Shown here one piece after another: positions 1 to 9,046 of a stretch of 64,000 nt of DNA. Position 1 is the first letter of the stretch. Each line of letters opens with the position of its first letter. Position numbers and translations under genes: made by a program. Source of the stretch: Bacteroidota bacterium (lineage in GTDB: Bacteria; Bacteroidota; Bacteroidia; Cytophagales; Cyclobacteriaceae); NCBI GenBank assembly GCA_018266435.1, contig JAFEAL010000005.1:354704-418703 (forward strand). The letters run 5' to 3'. The notes beneath the pieces are model-generated. The model ran no database searches and had not been told where the DNA came from. It worked only from the letters and a program-made list of their open reading frames with translations.

Positions 1-470
1 ACTTGCTCTTGTACGTTCAGTTCAACTAACTTCCGCCATTTTTCTTCTTCGCTGGTGAGGTGATCCAGTTCCTTCCTGTACTGGCGGTACACGTCTCGTA
101 TGCTCCTGAGCCAATTGTCAATCAAACCATTGTGAGTTTTACTTAATGCCGCCTTTACCCCACCACATCCGTAATGCCCGCACACCACAATGTGCTTCAC
201 TTTTAATATGTCCACCGAGTATTGCAGCACCGCCATCAGGTTCATATCGGTAGAGATGACCAAGTTGGAAATATTACGGTGTTCAAAAATTTCCCCGGGT
301 CGGGTGCCGGTGATCACGCTGGCGGGTGCGCGGCTATCGGAGCACCCGATAAACAAATATTCAGGATTTTGACCCAAGGCCATGTTGGAAAAATAGCCTG
401 GGTCTTGCTCCGTTTGCCGCGAGGCCCAGGCTTTGTTGTTTTCAAATAATTTATCGTATGAGAATTTCAT
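1..470 (-). CDS. beta-class carbonic anhydrase, 3' end cut by window edge
   Basis: Interconverts CO2 and bicarbonate in the cytoplasm. The 156 visible residues contain the beta-class zinc site: Cys43 and the Asp45/Arg47 dyad in CSDSR, and His99 and Cys102 in HYGCGG. The start ATG at 468-470 opens MKFSYDKLF; no better start lies upstream, because the preceding gene stops two bases away. The C-terminal part (roughly the last quarter) lies outside the window. The family assignment is firm. Next to a bestrophin-like channel it may serve bicarbonate or pH handling, which is inference. Confidence 0.93.
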   Translation of the reverse strand, partial: MKFSYDKLFENNKAWASRQTEQDPGYFSNMALGQNPEYLFIGCSDSRAPASVITGTRPGEIFEHRNISNLVISTDMNLMAVLQYSVDILKVKHIVVCGHYGCGGVKAALSKTHNGLIDNWLRSIRDVYRQYRKELDHLTSEEEKWRKLVELNVQEQ

Positions 471-471
471 A

Positions 472-819
472 TCAATTTACTTTTTTGTTTGTTTCTGAAT
501 TCACTTCTTCATCAAATGGATGACTGATGTTGAGCATATGAACATACCGATGAAAAATAGGTATCGTCATAATGCCCACCAGCGACAAGAAGACAATACC
601 GCTGTACAAAGCATATACACCGGCAAACACTTTACCGGCATTGGAAGTGGGTTCATCTACCGGGCCCATGCCCGTGAGCAACATGGCGGCATTTAAAAAG
701 GCATCGTGCCAGGTGATGGGACAAAAATATTTGAATCCGATCATGCCGCTGCCCAAAGAGACAAGTAAAATGATGAATCCAAATAGAAGACCTTTGGTTA
801 TAGGTGAAAGTTTTATCAT
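472..819 (-). CDS. small membrane protein, unrecognised
   Basis: A 115-residue protein I cannot place in a named family. It has two hydrophobic helices (about residues 9-30 and 64-88). Between them is a loop containing [11 protein letters not shown], and the C-terminus is charged and probably cytoplasmic. A helix, a re-entrant-looking Gly-rich loop and a second helix recall the pore module of small ion channels, but no K+ selectivity signature is present, so this is only a suggestion. The gene ends one base before the carbonic anhydrase start (TGATATG), so the two are probably co-translated. Confidence 0.7.
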   Translation of the reverse strand: MIKLSPITKGLLFGFIILLVSLGSGMIGFKYFCPITWHDAFLNAAMLLTGMGPVDEPTSNAGKVFAGVYALYSGIVFLSLVGIMTIPIFHRYVHMLNISHPFDEEVNSETNKKVN

Positions 820-838
820 GGCAATACGGTATTAAATT

Positions 839-1732
839 TTACAAAACATAGTAGTCATTATTTTCATTTTCGTGCATAGGTTGGTCGCTATCCCCTATCA
901 TTTCTTTCAAGTTTCGCTCGATCGTTTGAGAAAGGGCCGTCATGGGAGTATCCAGTGGCTGATTTTCAAAAGGATCTTGCATCAAAATAGACGTCTCTTC
1001 GATAGCGATAAAAATAGCGGGGATGGCTATGGTAACGGCAATCTCGACCAATGGGTATTCATCGCTGATGCCCAAAGGCAGCAAGGTGGCAAAAACATAA
1101 ATAAGAAAGTGGATCATTAAACTGTATGATTTGGGGAACACCGTATTCTTGATACGTTCGCACCGACCCATGGCATCGCACAAACGCTGCACGGTGCCAT
1201 CCAGTTGCTGTTGCTGCAGTGGGTTGATTTTCCCTTCCTCCAGTGCTTTTGCCAACGCTGTGGAGTGCGCGGAAAGCAACGCATTGGGAATATGATTTGC
1301 CTTGATTGCATGACGGGTCAAGAAAGCAGCAACATCGATCGAGAGCGGTTGTCCACGCAGAGACTGACTGAGCGCATAGCACCAATAAATTTGCCGATAG
1401 GCGAAATCACGGATGATCGCATCATCGCTGTCAGAGGAATTTTTGTGGAACGAGATAACCTGCCTGATCAATGTTCTGGAGTCGTTCACAATAGCCCCCC
1501 ACACAATGCGGGCTTCCCACCATCGCTCGTACGACTGGCTGACGCGAAAGGCGAGCAGCAACGAAAGCGCTGTGCCGATAATGCCTGTTACACCGAGGGG
1601 AACGGAAATTTTACTCAAAAACGAATACTGGTCGAGTACGCCCACCACAATGGCATATGCGGAAATAATAGCGAGATCAACTTGTATTATTTTTAGAAAA
1701 GGCCCAACCGGTATTTTTATATTCAGCAGCAT
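839..1732 (-). CDS. bestrophin-like (UPF0187) membrane channel
   Basis: 297 residues with the UPF0187/bestrophin pattern: N-terminal helices, then SLLLAFRVSQSYERWWEAR (about 57-75), which matches the family's conserved F-R-x-x-x-x-Y-x-R-W-W-E segment, and a late ISDEYPLVEIAVTIAIPA helix region. The C-terminal DPFENQPLDTPM segment matches the conserved acidic tail. Prokaryotic relatives form pentameric ion channels in the inner membrane; the ion cannot be told from sequence. It sits between a ZIP transporter and a two-helix membrane protein in a same-strand cluster ending in carbonic anhydrase. Confidence 0.85.
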   Translation of the reverse strand: MLLNIKIPVGPFLKIIQVDLAIISAYAIVVGVLDQYSFLSKISVPLGVTGIIGTALSLLLAFRVSQSYERWWEARIVWGAIVNDSRTLIRQVISFHKNSSDSDDAIIRDFAYRQIYWCYALSQSLRGQPLSIDVAAFLTRHAIKANHIPNALLSAHSTALAKALEEGKINPLQQQQLDGTVQRLCDAMGRCERIKNTVFPKSYSLMIHFLIYVFATLLPLGISDEYPLVEIAVTIAIPAIFIAIEETSILMQDPFENQPLDTPMTALSQTIERNLKEMIGDSDQPMHENENNDYYVL

Positions 1733-1759
1733 TCGCAGTGTATTTTATTAAAACTATGA

Positions 1760-2491
1760 TCAAACCACCATTCCCAAAATCAGGAACAGTAAAAAGCCGC
1801 CAAAAAAAACCCCTGTATGCCAAACCGATTCCTCTTCCTCATGCGCTTCTATCAACAGTTCCTCGGTGACCAAAAACAGTAAAGCAGACAAGCCAAACGA
1901 AAGCACTATCTCCATTGAGCTGTCGGAGAGGTTGTGCAGCAGGGTACCTCCAAGTACCGCACTCACAAAAAACAGCAAGGCAAGCATGGCGATGATGGAC
2001 AATGATTTTGGCTTTGTCATTTTATTTTCGCCCAACTCGGTAGCCGTTGCCATTCCCAATGAGAGTAATTCAATAGAGAGTGCGACTGCCAGCAACATAC
2101 CTTCCGTTCCGCCAGCAGAGAAGCCAATACCCAGAAGTAATCCGTCAATAAAAATATCAATGCCAATCGCAACTAATAACCCCATCGGTATGCTACCTCC
2201 TGCCTCTGAGCCGGATTTTTCTTCAGCGGGCTCGACAAACTTTCGAATTGCCAGCATAGTGATGAGCCCCAGGGCGAAACCAACAATTACCTGAACGGGT
2301 TTATGTTCCTTTATTACGTCTGGCAATAACTCTACCGCCACTACAGAGAACACTACCCCCGCTGCAAAATGCAGGATCAAACTTCGTAGATGACCACTGG
2401 GCTTTTTAACAAGCGCTATCATTCCGCCTGTTATCATAGTAATTACTGGGATCACCGAAAACATTAGGATTTTTTGAAATAAAGGTGTCAT
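1760..2491 (-). CDS. ZIP-family divalent metal transporter
   Basis: 243 residues, about eight membrane helices. The pattern is ZIP/ZupT-like: GVVFSVVAVELLPD (about 45-58), IGIDIFIDGLLLGIGF in helix 4, where Asp and Asp stand where His and Asp are usual, and ALSIELLSLGMATATELG in helix 5. An acidic linker (EPAEEKSGSEAGG) stands where the metal-binding loop usually lies. ZIP proteins move Zn2+, Fe2+ or related ions into the cytoplasm, although some bacterial members run outward. It follows the CzcB/CzcA efflux genes with a 16-base gap and is probably in the same operon. Confidence 0.85.
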   Translation of the reverse strand: MTPLFQKILMFSVIPVITMITGGMIALVKKPSGHLRSLILHFAAGVVFSVVAVELLPDVIKEHKPVQVIVGFALGLITMLAIRKFVEPAEEKSGSEAGGSIPMGLLVAIGIDIFIDGLLLGIGFSAGGTEGMLLAVALSIELLSLGMATATELGENKMTKPKSLSIIAMLALLFFVSAVLGGTLLHNLSDSSMEIVLSFGLSALLFLVTEELLIEAHEEEESVWHTGVFFGGFLLFLILGMVV

Positions 2492-2507
2492 ACATTTTTA
2501 GGTTAGG

Positions 2508-3692
2508 TTATTCTTCTTCAGCGCTATTGAGCATTTTTGAAATCAGGTCATACGCTCCCTTCACCACCACTTTCGCTTTGATATCAAAACCTTCCGGCAA
2601 AATCACTTCTGTAAATCCACCTTCTTTGAGGCCTGTTTTAATTTCCATCCTTTTGAAGTGAAATTCATTCGTGTTTTTCTCACTGTTCTCCTGGGCGATG
2701 AAAATAAAATTTTTGCCTTCCGCCTGCACAACGGCATTATCAGGCACCGCATTTACTTCAATATCGCTGCTTTCCACTCTTGCTTTGAAGTAGGTGCCGG
2801 GTATCAGCTCCTTGTCCTCATGATCAAGATGGCTGTGGACACGGATAGTTCTGTCGGGGCTGATCTCGCGTCCGATTAAGTGGATGGTAGCCGTTCGTTC
2901 TTTTGATTCGTTGGAAAGTTGGAAATAAACCTTGTCACCTATTTTCAGAAAAGGCACATCTTTTTCAAATACAGTAAGCTCCGCATGAAGGTGACGAGTG
3001 TCCACAATTTCAAAAAGCACATCGAACGCATTGACATACTTGCCAATGTTCACATTTACTTTTGTAACGTATCCATTGATTGGGGAGGTCAGGAAAATAT
3101 CCTTCCTGATTCCTTCGGTTTCAATCTTCTTCGCGCTGATGTTGAGCATGGAAAGCTTTTGCTCCAGTCCTTGAAGATTTGATTTTAGCGATCGGTATTC
3201 TGATTCAGTTTTTTGTAAGGTCTTGATGGCGCTCACATTTTCCTGGTTCAGTTCCTTTTGCCGTGTGTACTCCTTTTCCATAAAATCCAACTGACTCTTA
3301 TTATTAAGATAATCCTGTTGGAGCTGAATGTAATCCGGGTGCTCCAGCGTGGCTATCACTTCCCCTTGAGTGACCCACATACCTTGAAGCAACGCTGTAC
3401 TTTTAAGGATGCCTCCCATCGGCACAGTTATGCTCACTAATTGCTGCGGGGGAACATCAAGAAGTCCGTTTACTTTGATGCTCGCGCCAAGTTTTTGTTT
3501 CTCAATATTTCCGAACTGAATTTTAGAAGTTTTGAATTGTGCTTCGGTGAGCGTTACCAATTCCGGGTTTTCTTTTTCCGTTTCTCCTTTCTGCGCTTTT
3601 TCCGTTTTCTTTCCACATGCAGAGAGCAACACAATCAGAAAAAGTGTTAACGAGGAGATAAGTATATGGCTTGATTGATTAATTCGTTTCAT
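2508..3692 (-). CDS. CzcB-type periplasmic adaptor of RND metal efflux pump
   Basis: 394 residues, a lipoprotein: the signal peptide ends in the lipobox LLSAC (Cys26). The membrane-fusion order follows: beta-barrel start, lipoyl half (GMWVTQGEVIATLEHPDYI), an alpha-hairpin coiled coil (about 125-190), the second lipoyl half (SPINGYVTKVNVNIGKYV), a beta-barrel and a membrane-proximal domain. It would bridge the inner-membrane CzcA pump and the outer-membrane channel for Co2+, Zn2+ or Cd2+ export; the metal is inferred from family only. It lies 12 bases after the CzcA-TolC fusion gene and is clearly co-transcribed. Confidence 0.9.
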   Translation of the reverse strand: MKRINQSSHILISSLTLFLIVLLSACGKKTEKAQKGETEKENPELVTLTEAQFKTSKIQFGNIEKQKLGASIKVNGLLDVPPQQLVSITVPMGGILKSTALLQGMWVTQGEVIATLEHPDYIQLQQDYLNNKSQLDFMEKEYTRQKELNQENVSAIKTLQKTESEYRSLKSNLQGLEQKLSMLNISAKKIETEGIRKDIFLTSPINGYVTKVNVNIGKYVNAFDVLFEIVDTRHLHAELTVFEKDVPFLKIGDKVYFQLSNESKERTATIHLIGREISPDRTIRVHSHLDHEDKELIPGTYFKARVESSDIEVNAVPDNAVVQAEGKNFIFIAQENSEKNTNEFHFKRMEIKTGLKEGGFTEVILPEGFDIKAKVVVKGAYDLISKMLNSAEEE

Positions 3693-3704
3693 AACTGAAG
3701 TCTT

Positions 3705-6700
3705 TTATTGTTTACCGATGATGTATTCCAAAGTAATGACTGACTGGTTGTAGTTGTTCAAGGTTTGCAAATATCCCGTGCGCACCTCCGTGGCCGTTCG
3801 TAAACTTTGCAAGTATTCTACATAACCTATCTCACCCGCCTGAAAAGCACGCTGCGACTGCCTTAACAATAATTCAGCATTGGGCAATGACGAGCTTTGA
3901 TAGTAGGTGAGTGATTCACGATATTTTAAATACTCTTGCAGCAATTCATTGAGCTGGCCTTTAAAATTTTTCTGTTGATAGTCAAAATAACTCTGTGCCG
4001 CGTTGCGCTGTTCTTGCGCTGCTTTTATCTTGGCCATTTGCGGGCGAATCCATAGCGGAATACTCAATCCGAGCTGAAAGCCCTGGAAGCGATCCGCCTT
4101 GGTAGCAAACCGGGTCGATTGTTCGTTAAGGGGAATATCAATTAAAGTCTGACTGAAATATCCAACGGCTATATCAGGAAGCAACCTGTTCTTAGTAACT
4201 GCTTTCGATTTCTCAGCGATTACAATTTCCTGACGTAACCAATTTAACATTGGATTTGCTGAGAGTGCTAATGTATCTGGCAAAGTAATTTCTCGCGCAG
4301 AAAGACTGTCAAACGTAATATCAATAGGATGGTTTTCATTTAGCAGTGTTTGCAACCGCGTTTGGAAAATATGAATGTCAGCGTCATTTTGTAAACGAAG
4401 CGTTTTTACTTGTCGCGATTGTGTTTCTGCTGTTGTCTTTTCAATGAGTGTTGTCTCACCTGTTCTCAATCGAATACCCGCAGCCCTTGCAAAAGTGGAG
4501 TAGATGCTGTCTTGCGTTTGCAGCCATTTGTTTAAAGTCTTCAGATACGCCAATTGATAGAATGCTGATTTCACCTGGAAGGCTAAATCGTTTTGAGTTG
4601 CTGATAATTTTAGTTCGCTTCCTCGCACTTGCGCACTGCCCAAAGCCGCACTTGAAGTGAAGACTGTAGGAAACGGAATTGACTGTGAGATCGCAAGATT
4701 ATTATCACGCGCATAACTGTTGTATTGGCCGAAGAGACCCATCACCGAGGTTTTACCAATATCGGTTGCAGTCTTTTTAAACTGACGGTTAGCTTCAATT
4801 TCATATTGCACCGTCTTAATGCTGGAATTTTTTTTCAGCGCAACATTAACAGCTTCATCCAATGTAACGACCGTTGGCGTTGTAGTTTGCGCCTGGGCGA
4901 ACGTGCTCGCAGGCAGTATTAAAAGCGCCAATATGAAAATTAACATAGGCTGTGGTTTTATGGAGTGTAGTTGAAATGTTTCAGACAATACGTACAGGCA
5001 CGGCAATACGATAAGTGTGAGTAGCGTTGAAGTGATCAGTCCGCCAATCACCACGGTGGCGAGCGGTTTTTGAACTTCTGCACCCGCACTCGTAGCCAAC
5101 GCCATCGGCAAAAAACCAAGTGATGCAACGGTGGCTGTCATCAGCACAGGTCGAAGGCGAATCTCTGTGCCTTTTTTTATGATCGCATTCAGGTCGGTGA
5201 GCCCCTCTTTTTTCAAGCTATTGAATTCGGCTATCAGCACGATGCCGTTTAGTACCGCCACGCCAAACAAAGCAATAAAGCCGATGCCTGCCGAAATGCT
5301 GAAAGGCATACCGCGCAACAGCAAAGCAAACACGCCACCAATGGATGCCATTGGAATAGCAGTGAAAATCAGAATAGATTGTTTCATCGAGTTGAAGGTT
5401 AAGAACAATAATATCAATATGAGCAGAAGAGCAACAGGCACTGCCACAGATAATCTTGCTTGTGCTTCTTTGAGGTTTTCAAACTGGCCTCCATACGTGG
5501 GGTAGTAGCCGGGAGGGAAGGTCACCTGTTTTTCTATTTTCTCCTGAAGTTCTTTTACTATCGTTGCCACATCGCGACCCCTCACATTAAAGCCAACGAT
5601 GATTCTTCGCTTGGCATCTTCACGTTGTATCTGGTTAGGCCCCATTTTAAATTCCACCTCGGCAACTTGCTTTAAAGGAATCTGTTCGCCTTTCGGAGAG
5701 GAGATAAAAAGGTTGCGAACGTCTTCAATATCCTGACGGCTTAATGAACTGAGACGAACGGTGAGGTCATATCTTCTCTCGCCCTCGAAGACAAGCCCGG
5801 CAGCTTGCCCTGCAAAAGCGGTGTTGACGGCCTGGTTTATGTCGGCAATGTTCAAGCCATACTTGGCTACTTCATCGCGGTCGATGTTGATCACAATTTG
5901 TGGAAGGCCTGTAACTTGCTCAACATATAAATCGCGGGCGCCATCGACACTATTAACCACTTTCGCCACCCTCTGCGACAAGTCTGCAAGCACATTTAAA
6001 TCCTCGCCAAAAATTTTCACGGCCACATCCTGTTTTACTCCGGAGATCAATTCATTAAAGCGCATTTGGATGGGTTGTTGAAAACCAAAGGTTACTCCGG
6101 GAATTACCTCCAATGCTTCCCTCATTTTTTCAGCCAACTCTTCCCGGTTGTCTGCTTTTTTCCACTGCTCTTTTGGCTTAAGCAGCACCATCATGTCTAT
6201 GGCTTCAATGGGCATTGGGTCAGTGGGAATTTCGGAGGAGCCGATTTTTCCAACTACTTCCTTTACTTCATCGGGAAACTGACGTAATAAAATTTCCGCA
6301 CCCCTTGAAGAAACATCCACAGTGTGCATCAGGCTGCTTCCGGTAAGAACGCGCGTCTCCACGGCAAAATTCCCTTCTTCCAGCGTGGGAAGAAACTCAC
6401 CTCCCATATTCAAAAAAATAACAAGGCTTGCTATGAATATCGCAACTGCAGAACCAACTACAATACTTTTGCGCTTCAGGGCACCGTTTATAATCGGCTC
6501 ATAAATCCGGTGAAAGAAGGCCATCATTTTATCTGAGAAATTTTGCTTATGGGTTGGGTTCTTGCTCAGAAAAAGGGCAGACATCATGGGTACATAGGTA
6601 AGAGAAAGAAGGAATGCGCCAAGGATGGCAAAGCTGACAGTCTGTGCCATTGGCTTAAACATTTTGCCTTCTACTCCGATCAGCGCCAAAATGGGGATGT

Positions 6701-8078
6701 AAACGATCAAAATAATGATCTCGCCAAAAGCGGCAGATGACCTGATTTTGGAGGCGGATATATATACCTCCTGATCCATCTCGTCCTGCGATAGCCTGGA
6801 TACGATTTTCTGTGCGCCAAGATGGTGCAGGGTGGCCTCGACAATTATTACTGCGCCATCGACAATGAGCCCAAAATCAATTGCCCCTAGGCTCATCAGA
6901 TTTCCCGAAACACCGAAAACGCGCATGAGTGAAATCGCAAACAGCATCGATAAAGGGATCATGGTGGCTACTATTAGCCCGGCCCGGAGATTCCCTAAGA
7001 AAAGGACCAATATGAATATCACAATCAGTGCCCCTTCAATTAAGTTTTTCTCTACAGTACCTACAGCCCGGTTTACCAGTTCACTTCGGTCAAGAAAAGG
7101 TTCTATCGTCACGCCATGGGGCAACGTCTTTTTTATTTGTTTCATTTTTTCTTTGACGCGGTTTACCACTGCGTTTGAATTCTCTCCTTTCAACATCAAT
7201 GTGATACCACCCACTACTTCACCTTCCTTGTTGTAGGTCATCGCTCCGTAGCGGTTGGCAAAACCAAAGCGCACATCCGCCACGTTGCGTATGAGAATGG
7301 GAATTCCTCCCTCGGTGTTTTTAACCACGATCTTGCCGATGTCATCGATGGTGTTGATCAACCCTTCACTTCTGATAAACCACGCGTTGGGCTTTTTATC
7401 AATGTAAGCGCCACCGGTATTCTGGTTATTTTTTTCAAGGGCAACAAAAACATCGGTTATGCCAAGATTATAACTTCGAAGTTTATCGGGATCAAGGGCT
7501 ATTTCATATTGTTTGAGATAGCCACCGAAGCTGGCGACATCTGCTACACCCGGTGTACCCAGCAACTGCCTGCGTACAATCCAATCCTGGATGCTGCGAA
7601 GTTCCATCGCATCATACTTGTCTTCATAACCTTTCTCCGGGCGGATAATGTATTGATATATTTCACCGAGCCCCGTAGAGATTGGAGCCAGTTCAGGTAT
7701 GCCAACACCCGGTGGAATGCGGCTTGCCGCTACCGTGAGCCTTTCGTTTACTTGCTGACGCGCCCAGTACACATCCACATTGTCGAGAAAAACAATAGTT
7801 ACAACCGAAAGCCCGAAGCGTGAAAAACTTCTGATTTCTTCGATATCGTGAATGGTTGTCATTGTTTGCTCGACAGGAAATGTAACGAGCCGTTCAATGT
7901 CCACTGCAGATTGAGAAGGTGCAACTGTAATAATTTGCACCTGGTTGTTGGTAATATCCGGCACAGCGTCAATAGGAAGTTGAGTCATTGAATAACCTCC
8001 CCACGCAATAAGCCCTATCGTGAAAAGTCCGATGATCAGCTTATTGTTTATTGAATAACGAATGATTTTATCTAACAT
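3705..8078 (-). CDS. CzcA/CusA heavy-metal RND pump fused to a TolC-like outer membrane factor
   Basis: 1,457 residues from the ATG at 8076-8078 (MLDKIIRYSINN, the canonical RND N-terminus). The open frame extends 66 codons further up, but that part has no family character. Residues 1 to about 1040 are a heavy-metal efflux RND pump with 12 helices; the helix-4 motif LGAIDFGLIVDGAVIIVEA carries the proton-relay Asp. Near residue 1045 a new Met opens a hydrophobic, signal-like stretch ending FAQAQ, followed by a CzcC/TolC-like domain with long coiled coils to the C-terminus. This fusion is a known Bacteroidota arrangement. The internal ATG at 4944-4946 could also yield a free outer-membrane factor. 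Confidence 0.92.
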   Translation of the reverse strand: MLDKIIRYSINNKLIIGLFTIGLIAWGGYSMTQLPIDAVPDITNNQVQIITVAPSQSAVDIERLVTFPVEQTMTTIHDIEEIRSFSRFGLSVVTIVFLDNVDVYWARQQVNERLTVAASRIPPGVGIPELAPISTGLGEIYQYIIRPEKGYEDKYDAMELRSIQDWIVRRQLLGTPGVADVASFGGYLKQYEIALDPDKLRSYNLGITDVFVALEKNNQNTGGAYIDKKPNAWFIRSEGLINTIDDIGKIVVKNTEGGIPILIRNVADVRFGFANRYGAMTYNKEGEVVGGITLMLKGENSNAVVNRVKEKMKQIKKTLPHGVTIEPFLDRSELVNRAVGTVEKNLIEGALIVIFILVLFLGNLRAGLIVATMIPLSMLFAISLMRVFGVSGNLMSLGAIDFGLIVDGAVIIVEATLHHLGAQKIVSRLSQDEMDQEVYISASKIRSSAAFGEIIILIVYIPILALIGVEGKMFKPMAQTVSFAILGAFLLSLTYVPMMSALFLSKNPTHKQNFSDKMMAFFHRIYEPIINGALKRKSIVVGSAVAIFIASLVIFLNMGGEFLPTLEEGNFAVETRVLTGSSLMHTVDVSSRGAEILLRQFPDEVKEVVGKIGSSEIPTDPMPIEAIDMMVLLKPKEQWKKADNREELAEKMREALEVIPGVTFGFQQPIQMRFNELISGVKQDVAVKIFGEDLNVLADLSQRVAKVVNSVDGARDLYVEQVTGLPQIVINIDRDEVAKYGLNIADINQAVNTAFAGQAAGLVFEGERRYDLTVRLSSLSRQDIEDVRNLFISSPKGEQIPLKQVAEVEFKMGPNQIQREDAKRRIIVGFNVRGRDVATIVKELQEKIEKQVTFPPGYYPTYGGQFENLKEAQARLSVAVPVALLLILILLFLTFNSMKQSILIFTAIPMASIGGVFALLLRGMPFSISAGIGFIALFGVAVLNGIVLIAEFNSLKKEGLTDLNAIIKKGTEIRLRPVLMTATVASLGFLPMALATSAGAEVQKPLATVVIGGLITSTLLTLIVLPCLYVLSETFQLHSIKPQPMLIFILALLILPASTFAQAQTTTPTVVTLDEAVNVALKKNSSIKTVQYEIEANRQFKKTATDIGKTSVMGLFGQYNSYARDNNLAISQSIPFPTVFTSSAALGSAQVRGSELKLSATQNDLAFQVKSAFYQLAYLKTLNKWLQTQDSIYSTFARAAGIRLRTGETTLIEKTTAETQSRQVKTLRLQNDADIHIFQTRLQTLLNENHPIDITFDSLSAREITLPDTLALSANPMLNWLRQEIVIAEKSKAVTKNRLLPDIAVGYFSQTLIDIPLNEQSTRFATKADRFQGFQLGLSIPLWIRPQMAKIKAAQEQRNAAQSYFDYQQKNFKGQLNELLQEYLKYRESLTYYQSSSLPNAELLLRQSQRAFQAGEIGYVEYLQSLRTATEVRTGYLQTLNNYNQSVITLEYIIGKQ

Positions 8079-8083
8079 AATTT

Positions 8084-8242
8084 TCAATGATGATTTAGAT
8101 TGAGAGACGGCAGAACGCCTTGCAAAATCAAAGAAACAAGAAGCAAGAGGCCGAAGACTGTCCACAATAAATATTGGGCAATCTTCGTAAATACATTTTT
8201 CCCATTCTTCGACAGAGTCTTTTTTTGTTTGTGATTTTTCAT
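8084..8242 (-). CDS. possible 52-residue membrane protein upstream of czcA
   Basis: Short reading frame seen by direct translation: MKNHKQKKTLSKNGKNVF, then a hydrophobic helix of about 20 residues containing GLLLLVSLILQG, ending LNHH. It stops five bases before the czcA ATG, in a different frame from the czcA N-terminal extension it overlaps. A basic N-terminus plus one membrane helix, directly ahead of a pump gene, is the layout of small pump-associated proteins. No homologue is known to me, so it could be chance. Confidence 0.4.
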   Translation of the reverse strand: MKNHKQKKTLSKNGKNVFTKIAQYLLWTVFGLLLLVSLILQGVLPSLNLNHH

Positions 8243-8266
8243 GTTTAAGCCTGAAAAGAAATTTCG

Positions 8267-8290
8267 CCAAGGACAAATTATTTGCCTTGG
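8267..8290 (-). other. inverted repeat between DUF6660 gene and czcA
   Basis: The plus strand reads ccaagg-acaaattatttg-ccttgg: a 6-bp stem continued by a 5-bp inner stem after a one-base bulge. It is not followed by a good T-run on the minus strand, so it is more likely an RNA structure or operator than a terminator. It lies just upstream of the 52-codon frame. Confidence 0.3.
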
Positions 8291-8330
8291 AAAAGATGCG
8301 TCATGGAGACGCCTAAAAAAAAATCAGAGC

Positions 8331-8645
8331 TTAAAGTTTTGGCGGTTGCCAGATAGCTGTCTCACTGCCAGGCGAGAACCTTTCAAAGTAACGAGTGGCC
8401 TGCCTGGTATTATGCACCTGCAACGCAAACGAAAATCCTGAAAGGTGATTTAACTGAATGTGCGCTGCACAACAGGAACAGATACAAAAAGGAGTGCAGA
8501 AATCTTGCTCTGCATTGGAGTAATTGTGATTACCGTTTTCTGTGAACGCGATACCTGCTCTTTGTTCATCAAGGCAGGTTTCCTTGTCTTTGCACGGATA
8601 CACCGACAGGAAGAATATATATAACGTAAACAGGAGGCGGATCAT
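8331..8645 (-). CDS. DUF6660-like small Cys-rich exported protein
   Basis: 104 residues from ATG 8643-8645 (MIRLLFTLYIFFLSVYPC). The frame opens 12 codons earlier, but this start gives a clean signal sequence. After the signal come PCKDKETC and a DFCTPFCICSCCAAH block, the Cys-cluster pattern of the small Bacteroidota family that usually stands directly upstream of CzcA/CusA pump genes, as here. Probably a periplasmic metal-binding accessory; the function is inferred from its place and its Cys/His residues. Confidence 0.7.
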   Translation of the reverse strand: MIRLLFTLYIFFLSVYPCKDKETCLDEQRAGIAFTENGNHNYSNAEQDFCTPFCICSCCAAHIQLNHLSGFSFALQVHNTRQATRYFERFSPGSETAIWQPPKL

Positions 8646-8881
8646 CTTCACGGTGCAAAGGTAAACGAAAAAACCATGCAATTGGGTTCGGAAAAAAATT
8701 GGTTAACAGTATGCCGACATCTACAGTACCAATCGGCAAACAGAGAGGAGGGAAACCGGTAAAACAGTTCGTGCGGTCTTTTCGTAGCTGATCGACAATT
8801 CTGCTCATGTCCCTTCGTTTGAAGTTGTAATCAACGACCGCATACGATACCAGGAATAGATAAAACAAAATCGGGACTACC

Positions 8882-9046
8882 TATTGTTTCCCAAACCTTC
8901 TCGACTGTAAAGTCCATTTTTAAATCCCATCATTTTCCCCTTCCAGCGATAGCGCATTCCGAGTCCGGTTTGGTTTTCCGTTATAAAGTCAAGTTTGAGT
9001 TTACTGCCCATCATCTGGACAATTGTGTCCCCTAGAGATGCCCAAT
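8882..9046 (-). pseudogene. decayed fragment of an SRPBCC-family gene
   Basis: Minus-strand translation gives MMGSKLKLDFITENQTGLG then RYRWKGKMMGFK, closely matching residues about 38-68 of the intact SRPBCC gene at 11446-11952. The frame is lost at a run of five A (AAAAATGG here, AAAATGG in the intact copy), after which MDFTVE continues in the next frame. About 24 bases that encode VTKWIPGE in the intact copy are then missing before KVWET. Both ends are truncated: one side begins directly at the stop codon of the lipoprotein gene, and the match ends near 8882. Confidence 0.75.

Noticed and set aside
1205..1696. 163-codon plus-strand frame within the bestrophin-like gene
   Set aside because: Antisense shadow of a well-supported gene; composition is not protein-like.
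8079..8276. 66-codon N-terminal extension of the CzcA-TolC frame
   Set aside because: It has no RND or signal character, overlaps a better small frame, and the ATG at 8078 gives the canonical RND N-terminus.
8569..8868. 99-codon minus-strand frame overlapping the DUF6660 gene
   Set aside because: It has no recognisable domain and overlaps a gene with a clear signal peptide and Cys motif.
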